This document shows positions 1 to 8,252 of a stretch of 34,190 bases of DNA, piece by piece. The translations under genes were made by a program, and so were the position numbers. This DNA comes from Streptomyces sp. TRM49041. GTDB taxonomy: Bacteria; Actinomycetota; Actinomycetes; Streptomycetales; Streptomycetaceae. Position 1 is the stretch's first letter. The number at the start of each line of letters is the position of its first letter. The DNA lies in NCBI RefSeq assembly GCF_008271805.1, contig NZ_VSRY01000128.1:1-34190 (forward strand), in the 5' to 3' direction. A model generated the notes under the pieces. It was not told the DNA's origin. It did not search any database and worked only from the letters and a program-made list of their open reading frames with translations.

Positions 1-1025
1 GCGACGGAGAGCGCCTTGGCCACCGCTCCCGCCTTGCCCGCGCCCGCTGCCGCACCGCCGGCGCCGCCGGTGAAGACGGTGGTCAGGACGTTGAAGGTGA
101 CTTCGCCCGCGGCCCTGGAGGGGTTGGACTCCCACTTGTCCCACGCCAGGAACGCCTTACCCGTTTCTTGCACGGCGGTACGGGCTTTGCGGAACTCTGC
201 AGGCAGCTGGTCCGGTGGCGTGTCCCAGAGGTACTTGCGGGTGGCCGGGAGCATGGACAGGCCCAGGCCCGTGCCGAGGGCGGCCAGGCCGCTCCATGCC
301 TCTCCCGCCGCGTCGCCGCCTTTGAAGCCGGCCAGGGTTCCCAGGCCCACGAGGGTGCCCCATACACCGTCGACGACGACGCCTTTGCCGAACTCCCAGC
401 CGTGTTCCCAGAACTGCCAGCCGGGGATGGACTCGTCGACGACGTCGCCCCAGGGAAGGCTCTCGGCCTGTTTGAGGGCCTCGGCGTCGTAGCCGTACAT
501 GTCCTTGGCGTTGGAGCCGTCGTTGACTTTCAGTGGTGTGCCGCCGACCAGTGCGACGATCTTGGAGTGGCAGGCGCGCTCGGCTTCCTGGAACTGTGTC
601 CAGAGCTCGGCGATTTGGTCGCGGCGTGCCCTGTTCTCGTCGATGAGGTCGCCGTCCTCGCGCCACTCGTCGTCGCCCGCGATCCGGGACCGGAACGTCT
701 CCGCCTCCCTTTTGAGCCTGTCCAGTTCCTGGGCCAGGGGGCGGATGTCGTTGGCGTACGTACCGAGGGCTCCGGCGATGACGCACATGTCGGAGCTGAG
801 CGTCAGGGCCTTGTCCGCGACCGGTCTGGTCGTGGCGAACAGCTGGTCGGCCTCGGGCGCCTGGTAGAAGGCCCGCAGTCCGCCGAAGGTGGTGTGGACG
901 TCACCGGCCGCTGCGGCGACCTTCACCCCGTGGCCGCTGATCGCCTTCACCTTCGCGTCGAGCGCTGCCTCGTCGCCGGTGAAGACGGGTATCTCGGCCG
1001 GATTCACCGGCTGGTTGTCGCTCAC
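1..1025 (-). CDS. Putative ESX/T7SS-associated effector, N-terminal part (truncated by window edge)
   Basis: The reading frame starts at a GTG (1025-1023) and stays open to the left edge, giving about 341 residues with no stop. The GTG overlaps the TGA of the upstream gene (GTGA), so the two are translationally coupled. The first ~150 residues are helical and rich in A, E, Q and R with few prolines, as in the long N-terminal targeting regions of actinobacterial type VII-associated polymorphic toxins. A Trp/Gly-rich stretch (WGDVV, WQFWEHGWEFGKG, VWGTLVGLGTLAG) follows, then a Gly/Ala-rich hydrophobic segment near residues 315-340. The catalytic C-terminus, if there is one, lies outside the window. 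Placement last in an operon with WXG100-like proteins supports an exported effector. The toxin role is inference because no toxin domain is visible. Confidence 0.6.
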   Translation of the reverse strand, partial: MSDNQPVNPAEIPVFTGDEAALDAKVKAISGHGVKVAAAAGDVHTTFGGLRAFYQAPEADQLFATTRPVADKALTLSSDMCVIAGALGTYANDIRPLAQELDRLKREAETFRSRIAGDDEWREDGDLIDENRARRDQIAELWTQFQEAERACHSKIVALVGGTPLKVNDGSNAKDMYGYDAEALKQAESLPWGDVVDESIPGWQFWEHGWEFGKGVVVDGVWGTLVGLGTLAGFKGGDAAGEAWSGLAALGTGLGLSMLPATRKYLWDTPPDQLPAEFRKARTAVQETGKAFLAWDKWESNPSRAAGEVTFNVLTTVFTGGAGGAAAGAGKAGAVAKALSV

Positions 1026-1444
1026 TTCTTCCCCCCGGCGTCCTTGAGCAGGTCCAGCCGTACGGAACGAGCCGCGCTCTGGGCTTCCCGGGCCGTGGCG
1101 AGGTCGCCCTCGACGTACGCGTTCGTGGCTTTGGCGGCACCCAGCACAGCGGCCTGGATCCGGTCCGCCATCGAGGTGAAGTCCTTACCGCGCTCCTGGA
1201 GGTACTCGGCGAGTGCGGCGGCGACCGGGCCTGTGGCCTTGCGCGTCAGCGAAGGCCCCGACGCCCACGGCCCAGGTGTATGGGTCTCTGCCGCCGAGCC
1301 GGGCACTGCCGTGCCGGCGGCCTCACCCGCCGCCCGCATATCGTCGATCATCGCCGTCAGGGCCTTCTCCAGGTCCCCGGCCCTGGCGCCGGTGGCCCGC
1401 AACTGGCCCTGGACGCCCTGCGGCTTGATGTCCCACGACGTCAT
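1022..1444 (-). CDS. ESX-associated helical protein (DUF6507-like)
   Basis: This 140-residue protein starts MTSWDIKPQG and is almost all helix-forming. It has two long amphipathic stretches separated by a Pro/Gly-rich link around residues 45-65. Size and composition match small actinobacterial proteins encoded beside WXG100 genes, and the opening resembles what I recall as the DUF6507 family, which I could not check. It has no signal peptide or membrane segment. It sits between a WXG100-like gene 58 bp upstream and the putative effector downstream, whose GTG overlaps its stop codon. The likely role is a co-secreted partner or chaperone for the effector, inferred from context. Confidence 0.65.
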   Translation of the reverse strand: MTSWDIKPQGVQGQLRATGARAGDLEKALTAMIDDMRAAGEAAGTAVPGSAAETHTPGPWASGPSLTRKATGPVAAALAEYLQERGKDFTSMADRIQAAVLGAAKATNAYVEGDLATAREAQSAARSVRLDLLKDAGGKK

Positions 1445-1502
1445 GAAACGTCCCCCCGTTCCCCCGTGTGCTCGATCCCGCTGCCTGCGCCCGGCCGTAC
1501 CG

Positions 1503-1814
1503 TCAGCCGATGTTGTCGACGGCGGCCTTCGCCCGGGCGAGCGTCTGCTGGGCGGTCGCGTCGTTCTTCTCCAGCGTCGTCCTCAGCAGCTGAACGATGG
1601 CCCTGACCTCCTGCGAGGCCTTGTTCCAGCGCAGTTCCTTGCCGTGGTACTCGTCCGCCACCCCATCGGCCTGGAAGTCCTTCATCGCGGCCTTCACCTG
1701 GGCGTCACGATCCGTGATCACCTGCTCAAGACGGGCGATCACAGCCTTGATATTGGCCTGCACCTCGCTGGAGGCGCCCAGGTCGTACGAACGGCGGTCA
1801 CTGTTGGCTGCCAT
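1503..1814 (-). CDS. WXG100/ESAT-6-like protein (pore-forming ESAT-6 family type)
   Basis: This 103-residue protein opens MAANSDRRSYD and is a two-helix hairpin in pattern. A first helix (about residues 15-48) is followed by a turn carrying DEYHGKE near residues 55-61 and a second helix to the C-terminus, which ends AKAAVDNIG. The turn fits the W-x-G position of WXG100 proteins, with Tyr in place of Trp (Y-H-G). Length and layout match actinobacterial proteins usually named pore-forming ESAT-6 family protein. It is the second gene of the minus-strand ESX operon. Such proteins normally form homo- or heterodimers exported by type VII secretion. No EccC or other secretion-machine gene is visible in this window. 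Confidence 0.75.
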   Translation of the reverse strand: MAANSDRRSYDLGASSEVQANIKAVIARLEQVITDRDAQVKAAMKDFQADGVADEYHGKELRWNKASQEVRAIVQLLRTTLEKNDATAQQTLARAKAAVDNIG

Positions 1815-1858
1815 AAGAAATCCACTCCCCGTGAGATACGCGTGCTGAGGTACGACGG

Positions 1859-2194
1859 TCAGCTACGGCCCGAGAAGCGCGCAGCGTCGAAGTTCGCCGC
1901 CGACATCTGCGTCCGCGCGTTCTCGCCCTGCTCCTGGTCACCGGAGCCGAATGCCGTCTCCATCCCGGCCTGGCCGCCCAGGATCGCCCGGAGCGAAGCG
2001 TTCAACTCGGCCGTGATCTCGTCGGAACGCGACTTGAACAGGTCGAACGCCGCCTTGCCCGCGCCGTTGAACCTGCCCTCCAGCGGCTGTGCCGCCTGGA
2101 TGAGCTGACGGATCAGCAGTCCGAGATCGTTGGTGGACAGATTTGACTGCTTCATCAGTGACGCCAGAACCTGCGCCCCCATGTCGAACTTCAT
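1859..2194 (-). CDS. WXG100-like protein, first gene of the ESX operon
   Basis: The 111-residue product starts MKFDMGAQVLASL. I chose the ATG at 2194-2192 because a strong GAGGGGGAG ribosome-binding site lies just upstream; the reading frame extends 25 codons further but without such a site. It is a helix-turn-helix hairpin with F-N-G-A-G near residues 42-46, the position of the W-x-G turn, so the Trp is replaced by Phe. The C-terminus (after about residue 80) is polar and probably flexible, with SGDQEQGENARTQ. It lies 44 bp upstream of the second WXG100-like gene, suggesting the two pair as an ESX heterodimer. Function is from family pattern and context only. Confidence 0.7.
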   Translation of the reverse strand: MKFDMGAQVLASLMKQSNLSTNDLGLLIRQLIQAAQPLEGRFNGAGKAAFDLFKSRSDEITAELNASLRAILGGQAGMETAFGSGDQEQGENARTQMSAANFDAARFSGRS

Positions 2195-2232
2195 CAGGCT
2201 CCCCCTCGGTCTGGTGTTCGCATTCTCCCCCA

Positions 2233-2262
2233 TCTCTAACAACCCGGGTATCGCGAGTGCAA
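2233..2262 (-). promoter_or_regulatory. Candidate sigma-70-type promoter of the ESX operon
   Basis: On the minus strand, TTGCAC (2262-2257) and TAGAGA (2238-2233) are separated by 18 bp, close to the housekeeping TTGAC-18-TAGRRT pattern of Streptomyces. The -10 lies about 40 bp upstream of the first ATG of the operon. Assigned by pattern only. Confidence 0.35.
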
Positions 2263-2301
2263 TCCGCAATCAGCCAGTGTCGGACCGGGTATGACGCACA
2301 A

Positions 2302-2427
2302 TCAGTGCGGCTGAGCGCCCTTCAGATGCCTCATCAGCAGCTCGAAGTCCTTCCATCCGGACAGGTCGGACGGATCACCCGGCAGCGGGTAATAGAGCGC
2401 CGGACGGGCCTTCGGGCCCAGCTCCAC
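2302..2427 (-). pseudogene. Possible 3' remnant of an unidentified gene
   Basis: Between the ESX operon and the serine hydrolase (2195-2610) there is no full gene. A minus-strand stretch ending at a TGA at 2302 reads like real protein (ALYYPLPGDPSDLSGW, KDFELLMRHLKG) and has G or C in most third codon positions. The nearest in-frame start with plausible following sequence is a GTG at 2427, giving only 41 residues and lacking a ribosome-binding site. The frame stays open much further upstream, but that part is antisense to the hydrolase. It could be the C-terminal remnant of a lost gene or a very small gene. I do not recognise it. Confidence 0.25.
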
Positions 2428-2610
2428 CGGAGCCCGCGACAACGGCGTACGCCGCGCACGGTCGCCCGGCCCGGCTCGGACTCGCTCAGGGGCCGGTGGC
2501 GGGGCGGCCAAGTGGGCTAGTGGGCGGGGCGCCGCTGTCGCGGCGGCCGGATGCTGGGCGGGAGTGACCTGGCAGGGGCCGGGTGCGCCACATCCTGGAG
2601 GTACGCCGGC

Positions 2611-3801
2611 ATGCGTGCAGCGTTCGACGACCGCGGTCGCCCCTTCCGCTCCCGGCTGCGGCCGGGCGCCGCCCTCGTCGCGGCCGGGGCGTGTGCGATC
2701 GGACTGGTCGCGGGACCGGCGCGGGCCGACGGGCGGCCCGCGGGCGGAGGGGAGGAGCACGGCCCGCGTCGGGCCCTGCGGGAACTGGTGGGCCTGCCCG
2801 ACGGGCCGCCCGGGGCCATCGCCGTGTTGCAGCGGGGCGGGGACGTGAGGGTCTACCGGGCCGGTGCGGCGGACCTCGAGTCGGGGCGGCCGCCCCGGCC
2901 CGACGACCACATGCGCCTGGCCAGCGTCTCCAAGGCGTTCAGCGGGGCCGTCGCACTGCAGCTCGTGGACCATGGGGAGCTGCGGCTCGACGACACGATC
3001 GGCGAACTGCTGCCCCGCCTGCCTGCGGCCTGGCACAAGGTGACGCTCCGCCAGCTGCTCCAGCACACCAGCGGCCTGCCGGACTTCAGCGAGAGCCCGG
3101 AGTTCCTGGCGCTGCTGCAGGCCGATCCGCGCCGCCGGTTCGACTCGCGCCGGCTGCTGGACTTCGTCGCGGACGAACCCCTGAACTTCGCGCCGGGCTC
3201 GCGGTACCGGTACTCCAACTCCGACAACATCGCGGTGGCGCTCATGGCGGAGGCGGTATCGGGCCGTCCGTACGAGGAGCTGCTCCACCGGCTCGTCCTG
3301 CGGCCGCTCGGTCTGCGCGACACCGGCATGCCGCGGGGGTACCTGCTGCCCAGGCCCTATCTGCACGGCTATGCGCCGGGTCGGCCCCCGGAGGACGTCA
3401 GCACCCTCTTCAACATGTCGTCGGTATGGGCCTCGGGCGGGATGTTCTCCACCCCGAACGACCTCAACCGGTTCATGCGCGCGTACGCGGGCGGCTCGCT
3501 CGTCTCGAAGGCGACCCGCGAACAGCAGACGAACTGGGTGGAGGGCGCCTCCGGGCCCCCCGGGCCCGGTCGCAACGACGCCGGCCTGGCGCTGTTCCGG
3601 TACAGCACACGGTGCGGCGTGATCTACGGCCACACGGGCAACATCGCGGGCTACACCCAGTTCGCCGCCGCGACGCCCGACGGCCGGAAATCCGTGACGC
3701 TCTCCATCACGACCCAGGTCCCCCAGGCCGGCAAGCCGGAACTCCTGGCACGGCTGCGCCAGGTCCAGGAGAACCTCGTCTGTCACCTGCTCCGCCGCTG
3801 A
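2611..3801 (+). CDS. Secreted serine hydrolase, class C beta-lactamase/DD-peptidase fold
   Basis: The 396-residue protein starts at ATG 2611, with GGAGGT eight bases upstream. The N-terminus is a signal peptide: Arg-rich to residue 17, hydrophobic 19-35, likely cleavage after ARA at 39. The three motifs of the penicillin-recognising serine hydrolases are present: S-x-x-K as SVSK (105-108, nucleophile Ser105), Y-x-N as YSN (201-203) and HTG (341-343) in place of KTG, as in the EstB/DD-carboxypeptidase branch. QHTSGLPDF near 151-159 is also typical. The protein should act outside the membrane on D-Ala-D-Ala peptides, beta-lactams or esters; which substrate cannot be told. It appears to be a single-gene unit. 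Confidence 0.9.
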   Translation: MRAAFDDRGRPFRSRLRPGAALVAAGACAIGLVAGPARADGRPAGGGEEHGPRRALRELVGLPDGPPGAIAVLQRGGDVRVYRAGAADLESGRPPRPDDHMRLASVSKAFSGAVALQLVDHGELRLDDTIGELLPRLPAAWHKVTLRQLLQHTSGLPDFSESPEFLALLQADPRRRFDSRRLLDFVADEPLNFAPGSRYRYSNSDNIAVALMAEAVSGRPYEELLHRLVLRPLGLRDTGMPRGYLLPRPYLHGYAPGRPPEDVSTLFNMSSVWASGGMFSTPNDLNRFMRAYAGGSLVSKATREQQTNWVEGASGPPGPGRNDAGLALFRYSTRCGVIYGHTGNIAGYTQFAAATPDGRKSVTLSITTQVPQAGKPELLARLRQVQENLVCHLLRR

Positions 3802-4472
3802 GACGGGCTATCCGGGGTCGTCCGGCGCGGCGTCCGCCGGGTCGTCCGCCCTGGGCGTCGGGACCGTCCGCCGGGTCGTCCGCCGAGAGTGGGACGGACG
3901 TCGTCGGCGACGCCCCGTCGATCCATCGCGCGATACGGCGCTGGGCGGCTCCGGTGATGTGGTGCGGCCGGTGGGGCCGTAGGTCAGGCGCTTAGCGCCG
4001 GGGCAGGCCGCCGCGCACGCCGCAGCGGCGTCGGTGGTGCGGAACGCCGGCACCGACGCGGCCAGGACCGGCTCACCCACAGGTCGACCACGACGGCCAC
4101 ATCGCGGTGCTTCAGCCACTCGGGCAGGGGCGCGCGGGCGGTACGCGCGTCGGCGGGGCGGGCCCCGGGGTGCCCGGTCCCAGAGGACCAGGGTGCGGGC
4201 TCCTGGGAGCCGGCGGCCCGGCCGGTACGGGGTGGACCCCGGTGCGTCATGAGCGACAGCACGACCTGACCAGCGGCCGCCCGAACCGAGCGGCGCGCCG
4301 GGCGGATTGAGCCAATTCGCCACGTCCATGACAATGACACGAGACCGACCCCTTCTGTTCACGCCACGGTGACGTGAAACGTGCCACGCTCACCCCTGCC
4401 GCATCTGTCAACTCGCGTAGATCGCACGAGCGTTCGTTCCCCCGTGTCCCCACCTCGGGAAAGGAATCCGCC
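3802..4472. other. Intergenic region without a convincing gene; probable decayed sequence
   Basis: About 670 bp between the serine hydrolase and the endonuclease. Minus-strand frames are open but none has coding-like composition throughout. Short fragments in different frames look protein-like, for example LPEWLKHRDVAVVVDLW around 4080-4130 and HHITGAAQRRIARWIDG around 3920-3960, which suggests a frameshifted relic. A 20-bp direct repeat occurs at 3831-3850 and 3865-3884. The right end carries the endonuclease leader and ribosome-binding site (GAAAGGA, 4459-4465). Confidence 0.4.
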
Positions 4473-5336
4473 ATGTCTTCCCCGCTCCCCCGTTCCATAC
4501 GCCGCTGGAAGCTGCCCGTCGCCGCCGCCGCGCTCCTCGTCGGCGTCACCGTGCCGGGCGCCACGGCGGCGCAGGCCGGTGTCACGGAGACGGCCACCGC
4601 CGGCGTCGCCACCGCCGAGTCCGGCACCGCCGCCGGCGCCACCACCGCGTACGACGACTCCTACTACGAGGGCGCGATCGGCAAGTCCGGTACCGCCCTC
4701 AAGTCCGCGCTGCACACGATCATCAGCGACCAGACCAAGATCTCCTACTCGGCCGTCTGGACCGCTCTCAAGAACACCGACCAGGACCCCGCCGACAGCG
4801 GCAACGTGATCCTCCTCTACAGCGGCAAGTCCCGCAGCAAGTCCCTCAGCGGGGGCGACGTCGGCGACTGGAACCGGGAGCACGTGTGGGCCAAGTCCCA
4901 CGGCGGCTTCGGCACCGCCACCGGGCCCGGCACCGACCTCCACCACCTGCGCCCCACGGACGTACAGATCAACAGCATCCGCGGCAACAAGGACTTCGAC
5001 CGGGGCGGCAGCTCGGTGAGCGGAGCGCCCGGCAACTACACCGACTCCGACTCCTTCGAGCCCCGCGACGCCGTCAAGGGCGATGTCGCCCGCATGATCC
5101 TCTACATGGCGGTGCGTTACGAGGGCACCGACGGCTGGCCGGACCTGGAGCCGAACAACCACGTCAGCAACGGCAGCGCCCCGTACCACGGCCGCCTGTC
5201 CGTCCTGAAGCAGTGGAACGAGCAGGACCCGCCGGACGCCTTCGAGCGGCGGCGCAACGAGGTCATCCACTCCGCCTACCAGCACAACCGGAACCCGTTC
5301 ATCGACCACCCGGAGTGGGTCGAGGCGATCTGGTAG
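4473..5336 (+). CDS. Secreted endonuclease I-family nuclease (HNH/beta-beta-alpha metal)
   Basis: The 287-residue protein starts at ATG 4473, preceded by GAAAGGA. The signal peptide runs to about residue 35 (hydrophobic 15-30, AQA cleavage site), followed by an Ala/Thr/Glu-rich linker to about 58. The catalytic core has NREHVWAKSH (134-143), DLHHLRPTD (155-163) and NSIRGNKDFD (167-176), the signature of the EndA/Vvn/NucM endonuclease I family, which cuts DNA and RNA non-specifically using one divalent metal. It is therefore a secreted nutrient-scavenging or competition nuclease. Its 3' end overlaps the 3' end of the convergent ThDP-enzyme gene by 38 bp. Confidence 0.92.
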   Translation: MSSPLPRSIRRWKLPVAAAALLVGVTVPGATAAQAGVTETATAGVATAESGTAAGATTAYDDSYYEGAIGKSGTALKSALHTIISDQTKISYSAVWTALKNTDQDPADSGNVILLYSGKSRSKSLSGGDVGDWNREHVWAKSHGGFGTATGPGTDLHHLRPTDVQINSIRGNKDFDRGGSSVSGAPGNYTDSDSFEPRDAVKGDVARMILYMAVRYEGTDGWPDLEPNNHVSNGSAPYHGRLSVLKQWNEQDPPDAFERRRNEVIHSAYQHNRNPFIDHPEWVEAIW

Positions 5337-7032
5337 CCGGTCGGTCCCCGGTCGGGTGCGTGGGCGCGAACATGCGCAATGCCGCCGGGAGGACCACGAC
5401 CGACGGGCCGGGGTCCGCCAGCGCCTCGGCCAGGTCCGCGCCCAGGGCCTCCGGGGTCGTACGGACCGCCGGCACGCCGAACGACTCGGCCAGCGCCACG
5501 TAGTCCGGACGCGTCAGCTCCGTACCCGTGGCCTGGCCGAAGGTGTCCGTCATGTACTCGCGGAGAATGCCGTAGCCGCCGTCGTCGACGATCAGCCAGG
5601 TGACCGGCAGGTCGTGCTGGCGGGCGGTGGCGAGTTCGGCGATCGAGTACAGGGCGCCGCCGTCGCCCGAGACCGCCAGCACCGGGCGGCCCGGGTCCGC
5701 CACCGCCGCGCCCAGCGCCGCCGGGTACGCGTAGCCGAGGCCGCCCGCGCCCTGCGCCGAGTGCATGGTGTTGGGGCGGCGGGCGTCGAACGCCGACCAC
5801 GCCCAGTAGGCCAGGATCGTCATGTCCCAGAAGCTGGGGACGTCGTCCGGGAGGGCGGCCCGCACCGCCTCCAGCACCTGGCGTTCCAGGGTGAGGTCCT
5901 GGGCGTCCAGGCGGGCCCCGACCTTCGCCAGGACCTCGCGCACCCGCTCCCGCCCCGCCGGGTCCCGGCGCTCCCCGACCGTCTCCAACAGCGCCTGCAG
6001 CCCCAGACGGGCGTCCGCGTGGATGCCCAGCGCCGGGTGGTTGGACTCCAGCTTGCCCAGGTCCGCCTCGATCTGGATCACACGGCCGCGCGGCGCGAAC
6101 GTGTGGTAGTTCGAGGAGAGTTCGCCCAGGCCCGAGCCGACCACCAGCAGGACGTCCGCGTCCGCCAGGAAGTCCGTGGTGTGCCGGTCCTCCAGCCACG
6201 ACTGGAGTGACAGCGGGTGCTCCCAGGGGAACGCGCCCTTGCCGCCGAAGGTGGTGACCACCGGCGCGTCCAGCTTCTCCGCCAGCGCCCGGAGCTTGCC
6301 GGAGGCGTCCGACCGTACGACTCCGCCGCCCGCGACGATCGCCGGGCGCTCGGCGTGGGTGAGCAGGTGCGCGGCCACCGCCGTCAGTTCGGGGCGGGGC
6401 GGCAGTTCGTGCGGGGTGGCGTCCGGCGGGGTGACCACCGGCAGGCCGGTGGGGGCTGACAGGACGTCCGCCGGAATCTCCACCCACACAGGGCCGTGCG
6501 GCGCCGTGAGCGCGGACTCCCACGCCGCGGCGATCGCCGACGGGATCTGGGAGGCCGTGCGGGCCTGGTGGACGGACTTCACGATGTCGCGGAACGACGC
6601 CTGCTGGTCGCGCAGTTCGTGCAGGTAGCCGTGGCGGCCGCCGCCGAGGCCGCGCACCGGCACCTGTGCGCCGATCGCCAGGACGGGAGCGCAGGCCGCC
6701 GCGGCCTCCTGGAGGGCGGGCAGCGCGGTGAGGGCGCCGGGCCCGGCGGACAGCAGCAGCGGCGCCGCCTCGCCGGTGATCCGCCCGTACGCGTCGGCGG
6801 CGAAGCCCGCGTTGTTCTCGACGCGCAGCCCCACGTACCGCAGGTCGGAGCGGCGCAGCGCGTCGAACACGCCGAGGGCGTGCTGGCCGGGCAGTCCGAA
6901 GACCGTGGTGGCGCCGAGGCCGCGCAGGGTCTCCAGGACGAGGTCACCACCGATCCGCCCCGGCGGGGGGTTGAGGGCGGCCTCGGTCTGCGCGGCGGTG
7001 GGCCGCAGCACCAGGTCGTGATCGTGGGTCAT
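5299..7032 (-). CDS. Thiamine-diphosphate-dependent enzyme (acetolactate synthase large-subunit-like)
   Basis: The 577-residue protein starts at ATG 7032 with a GGAG site upstream. It has the three-domain ThDP fold. The N-terminal pyrimidine-binding domain has GLPGQH (46-51) and VENNAGFAADAYGR, where Glu72 is the expected cofactor-activating Glu. A central domain spans about 215-355. The C-terminal pyrophosphate-binding domain has SGDGGALYSIAEL (455-467) and ends its metal motif with VDDGGYG (482-488), where the usual NN is DD. The family includes acetolactate synthases, benzoylformate decarboxylase and related decarboxylases; the substrate is not evident and no small ALS subunit gene is nearby. 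It lies 141 bp downstream of the agmatinase gene on the same strand, so a link with guanidino or amine catabolism is possible (inference). Confidence 0.85.
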   Translation of the reverse strand: MTHDHDLVLRPTAAQTEAALNPPPGRIGGDLVLETLRGLGATTVFGLPGQHALGVFDALRRSDLRYVGLRVENNAGFAADAYGRITGEAAPLLLSAGPGALTALPALQEAAAACAPVLAIGAQVPVRGLGGGRHGYLHELRDQQASFRDIVKSVHQARTASQIPSAIAAAWESALTAPHGPVWVEIPADVLSAPTGLPVVTPPDATPHELPPRPELTAVAAHLLTHAERPAIVAGGGVVRSDASGKLRALAEKLDAPVVTTFGGKGAFPWEHPLSLQSWLEDRHTTDFLADADVLLVVGSGLGELSSNYHTFAPRGRVIQIEADLGKLESNHPALGIHADARLGLQALLETVGERRDPAGRERVREVLAKVGARLDAQDLTLERQVLEAVRAALPDDVPSFWDMTILAYWAWSAFDARRPNTMHSAQGAGGLGYAYPAALGAAVADPGRPVLAVSGDGGALYSIAELATARQHDLPVTWLIVDDGGYGILREYMTDTFGQATGTELTRPDYVALAESFGVPAVRTTPEALGADLAEALADPGPSVVVLPAALRMFAPTHPTGDRPATRSPRPTPGGR

Positions 7033-7077
7033 GGTCTCCGGGCTCCGTACGGGATGGGGCGGGCCGGGCCGTACGGA

Positions 7078-7149
7078 CGGCCCGGTGACGGCGCCGGGCC
7101 GTGCGGGCCCGTACGGCCCGTACGGCCCTACGGCCCGGTGACGGCGCCG
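7078..7149. repeat. Intergenic direct and palindromic repeats between agmatinase and ThDP-enzyme genes
   Basis: A 19-bp direct repeat, CGGCCCGGTGACGGCGCCG, occurs at 7078-7096 and 7131-7149. Between the copies lie near-tandem CCCGTACGG units, each containing the palindrome GTAC. The block falls in the 141-bp gap and could fold in RNA as an intercistronic structure. Confidence 0.6.
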
Positions 7150-7173
7150 TCGCCGACGCCCTCGCCGCGGAGG

Positions 7174-8166
7174 TTACCGGGCGCCGCCGGAGCGGGCCGC
7201 GGCGATCTGGCGGGACATGATCGTGGTCAGCTCGTACGCCGTGTGGGACGCGGCGACCGACGTGATCTCGGCGTGGTCGTACGCCGGGGCGACCTCGACG
7301 ACATCGGCGGAGACCAGGTTGCAGGAGGCGAGGCCGCGGAGGATCTCCAGCAGCTCGCGGGAGGTCATGCCGCCCGCCTCGGGGGTGCCGGTGCCGGGGG
7401 CGTGGGCCGGGTCGAGGCAGTCGATGTCGATGGAGATGTACAGCGGGCGGTCGCCGATGCGCTGGCGGAGCTGGTCCGCCACCTCGTCCGCGCCGCGGCG
7501 GTAGACGTCGGCCGACGTGACGATGCCGAAGCCCATCTTCTCGTCGTCCGTCAGGTCCTGCTTGCCGTACAGCGGGCCGCGCGTACCGACGTGGGAGAGC
7601 GCCTCGGTGTCGAGGATGCCCTCCTCGACGGCCCGCCGGAACGGGGTGCCGTGGGTGTACTCGGCGCCGAAGTAGGTGTCCCACGTGTCGAGGTGGGCGT
7701 CGAAGTGGAGCAGGGCCACCGGGCCGTGCTTCTTCGCGACCGAGCGGAGCAGGGGGAGGGCGATGGTGTGGTCGCCGCCGAGGGTCATCAGGCGGGCGCC
7801 GGTGCCGAGGAGGTCGTCGGCGGCGGCCTCCACGGTCTCGACGGCCTCGTTGATGTTGAACGGGTTGACGGCGATGTCACCGCCGTCGGCGACCTGCGCG
7901 AGGGCGAACGGCGACGCGTCCTGCGCCGGGTTGTACGGGCGCAGGAGGCGGGACGCCTCGCGGATCGCGTTGCCGCCGAAGCGGGCGCCGGGGCGGTAGG
8001 AGACACCCGAGTCGAAGGGCACGCCGACCACGGCGACATCCGCGGTGCCGACCTCGTCGAGGCGCGGCAGCCGGGCGAACGTCGCGGGACCGGCGTAACG
8101 CGGGACGCGGGAGGAGTCGATGGGGCCGCGGGGCGTGCCGGTGCCGGGGTTGCTGCTGTTGCTCAT
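7174..8166 (-). CDS. speB: Agmatinase / guanidino-acid ureohydrolase
   Basis: The 330-residue protein starts at ATG 8166, with GAGAAGG upstream. It belongs to the arginase/agmatinase/formiminoglutamase family, which hydrolyses a guanidino group to urea and an amine with two Mn(II) ions. Visible metal ligands are GGDH (130-133, His133), DAHLD (156-160: Asp156, His158, Asp160) and DIDCLD (247-252: Asp247, Asp249). The following [14 protein letters not shown] is the family signature. Substrate could be agmatine (polyamine route) or a guanidino acid such as 4-guanidinobutyrate; the sequence alone does not decide. It is divergent from a PucR-family regulator, a common arrangement for nitrogen-catabolic genes, and is followed by the ThDP enzyme on the same strand. 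Confidence 0.9.
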   Translation of the reverse strand: MSNSSNPGTGTPRGPIDSSRVPRYAGPATFARLPRLDEVGTADVAVVGVPFDSGVSYRPGARFGGNAIREASRLLRPYNPAQDASPFALAQVADGGDIAVNPFNINEAVETVEAAADDLLGTGARLMTLGGDHTIALPLLRSVAKKHGPVALLHFDAHLDTWDTYFGAEYTHGTPFRRAVEEGILDTEALSHVGTRGPLYGKQDLTDDEKMGFGIVTSADVYRRGADEVADQLRQRIGDRPLYISIDIDCLDPAHAPGTGTPEAGGMTSRELLEILRGLASCNLVSADVVEVAPAYDHAEITSVAASHTAYELTTIMSRQIAAARSGGAR

Positions 8167-8252
8167 GTCGGGTGCCTTCTCCCTGCGCGCTTTTCCGAGC
8201 TTTCGCCGTCTATGAGACGACGGTACGGGCGCGACCGGACGCACTGAAGTGT

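Noticed and set aside
168..2108. A 646-codon open frame on the plus strand
   Set aside because: It is antisense to four well-supported minus-strand genes with good starts and overlaps; its composition is that of a GC-rich shadow.
2302..3786. A 494-codon open frame on the minus strand
   Set aside because: It is antisense to the serine hydrolase, which has all catalytic motifs. Only its last ~41 codons look protein-like and are listed as a remnant.
3808..4362. A 184-codon minus-strand frame between the hydrolase and nuclease
   Set aside because: Third-position composition is not coding-like over most of its length and there is no ribosome-binding site; treated as possible relic sequence.
6496..8247. 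A 583-codon open frame on the plus strand
   Set aside because: Antisense to the ThDP-enzyme and agmatinase genes.
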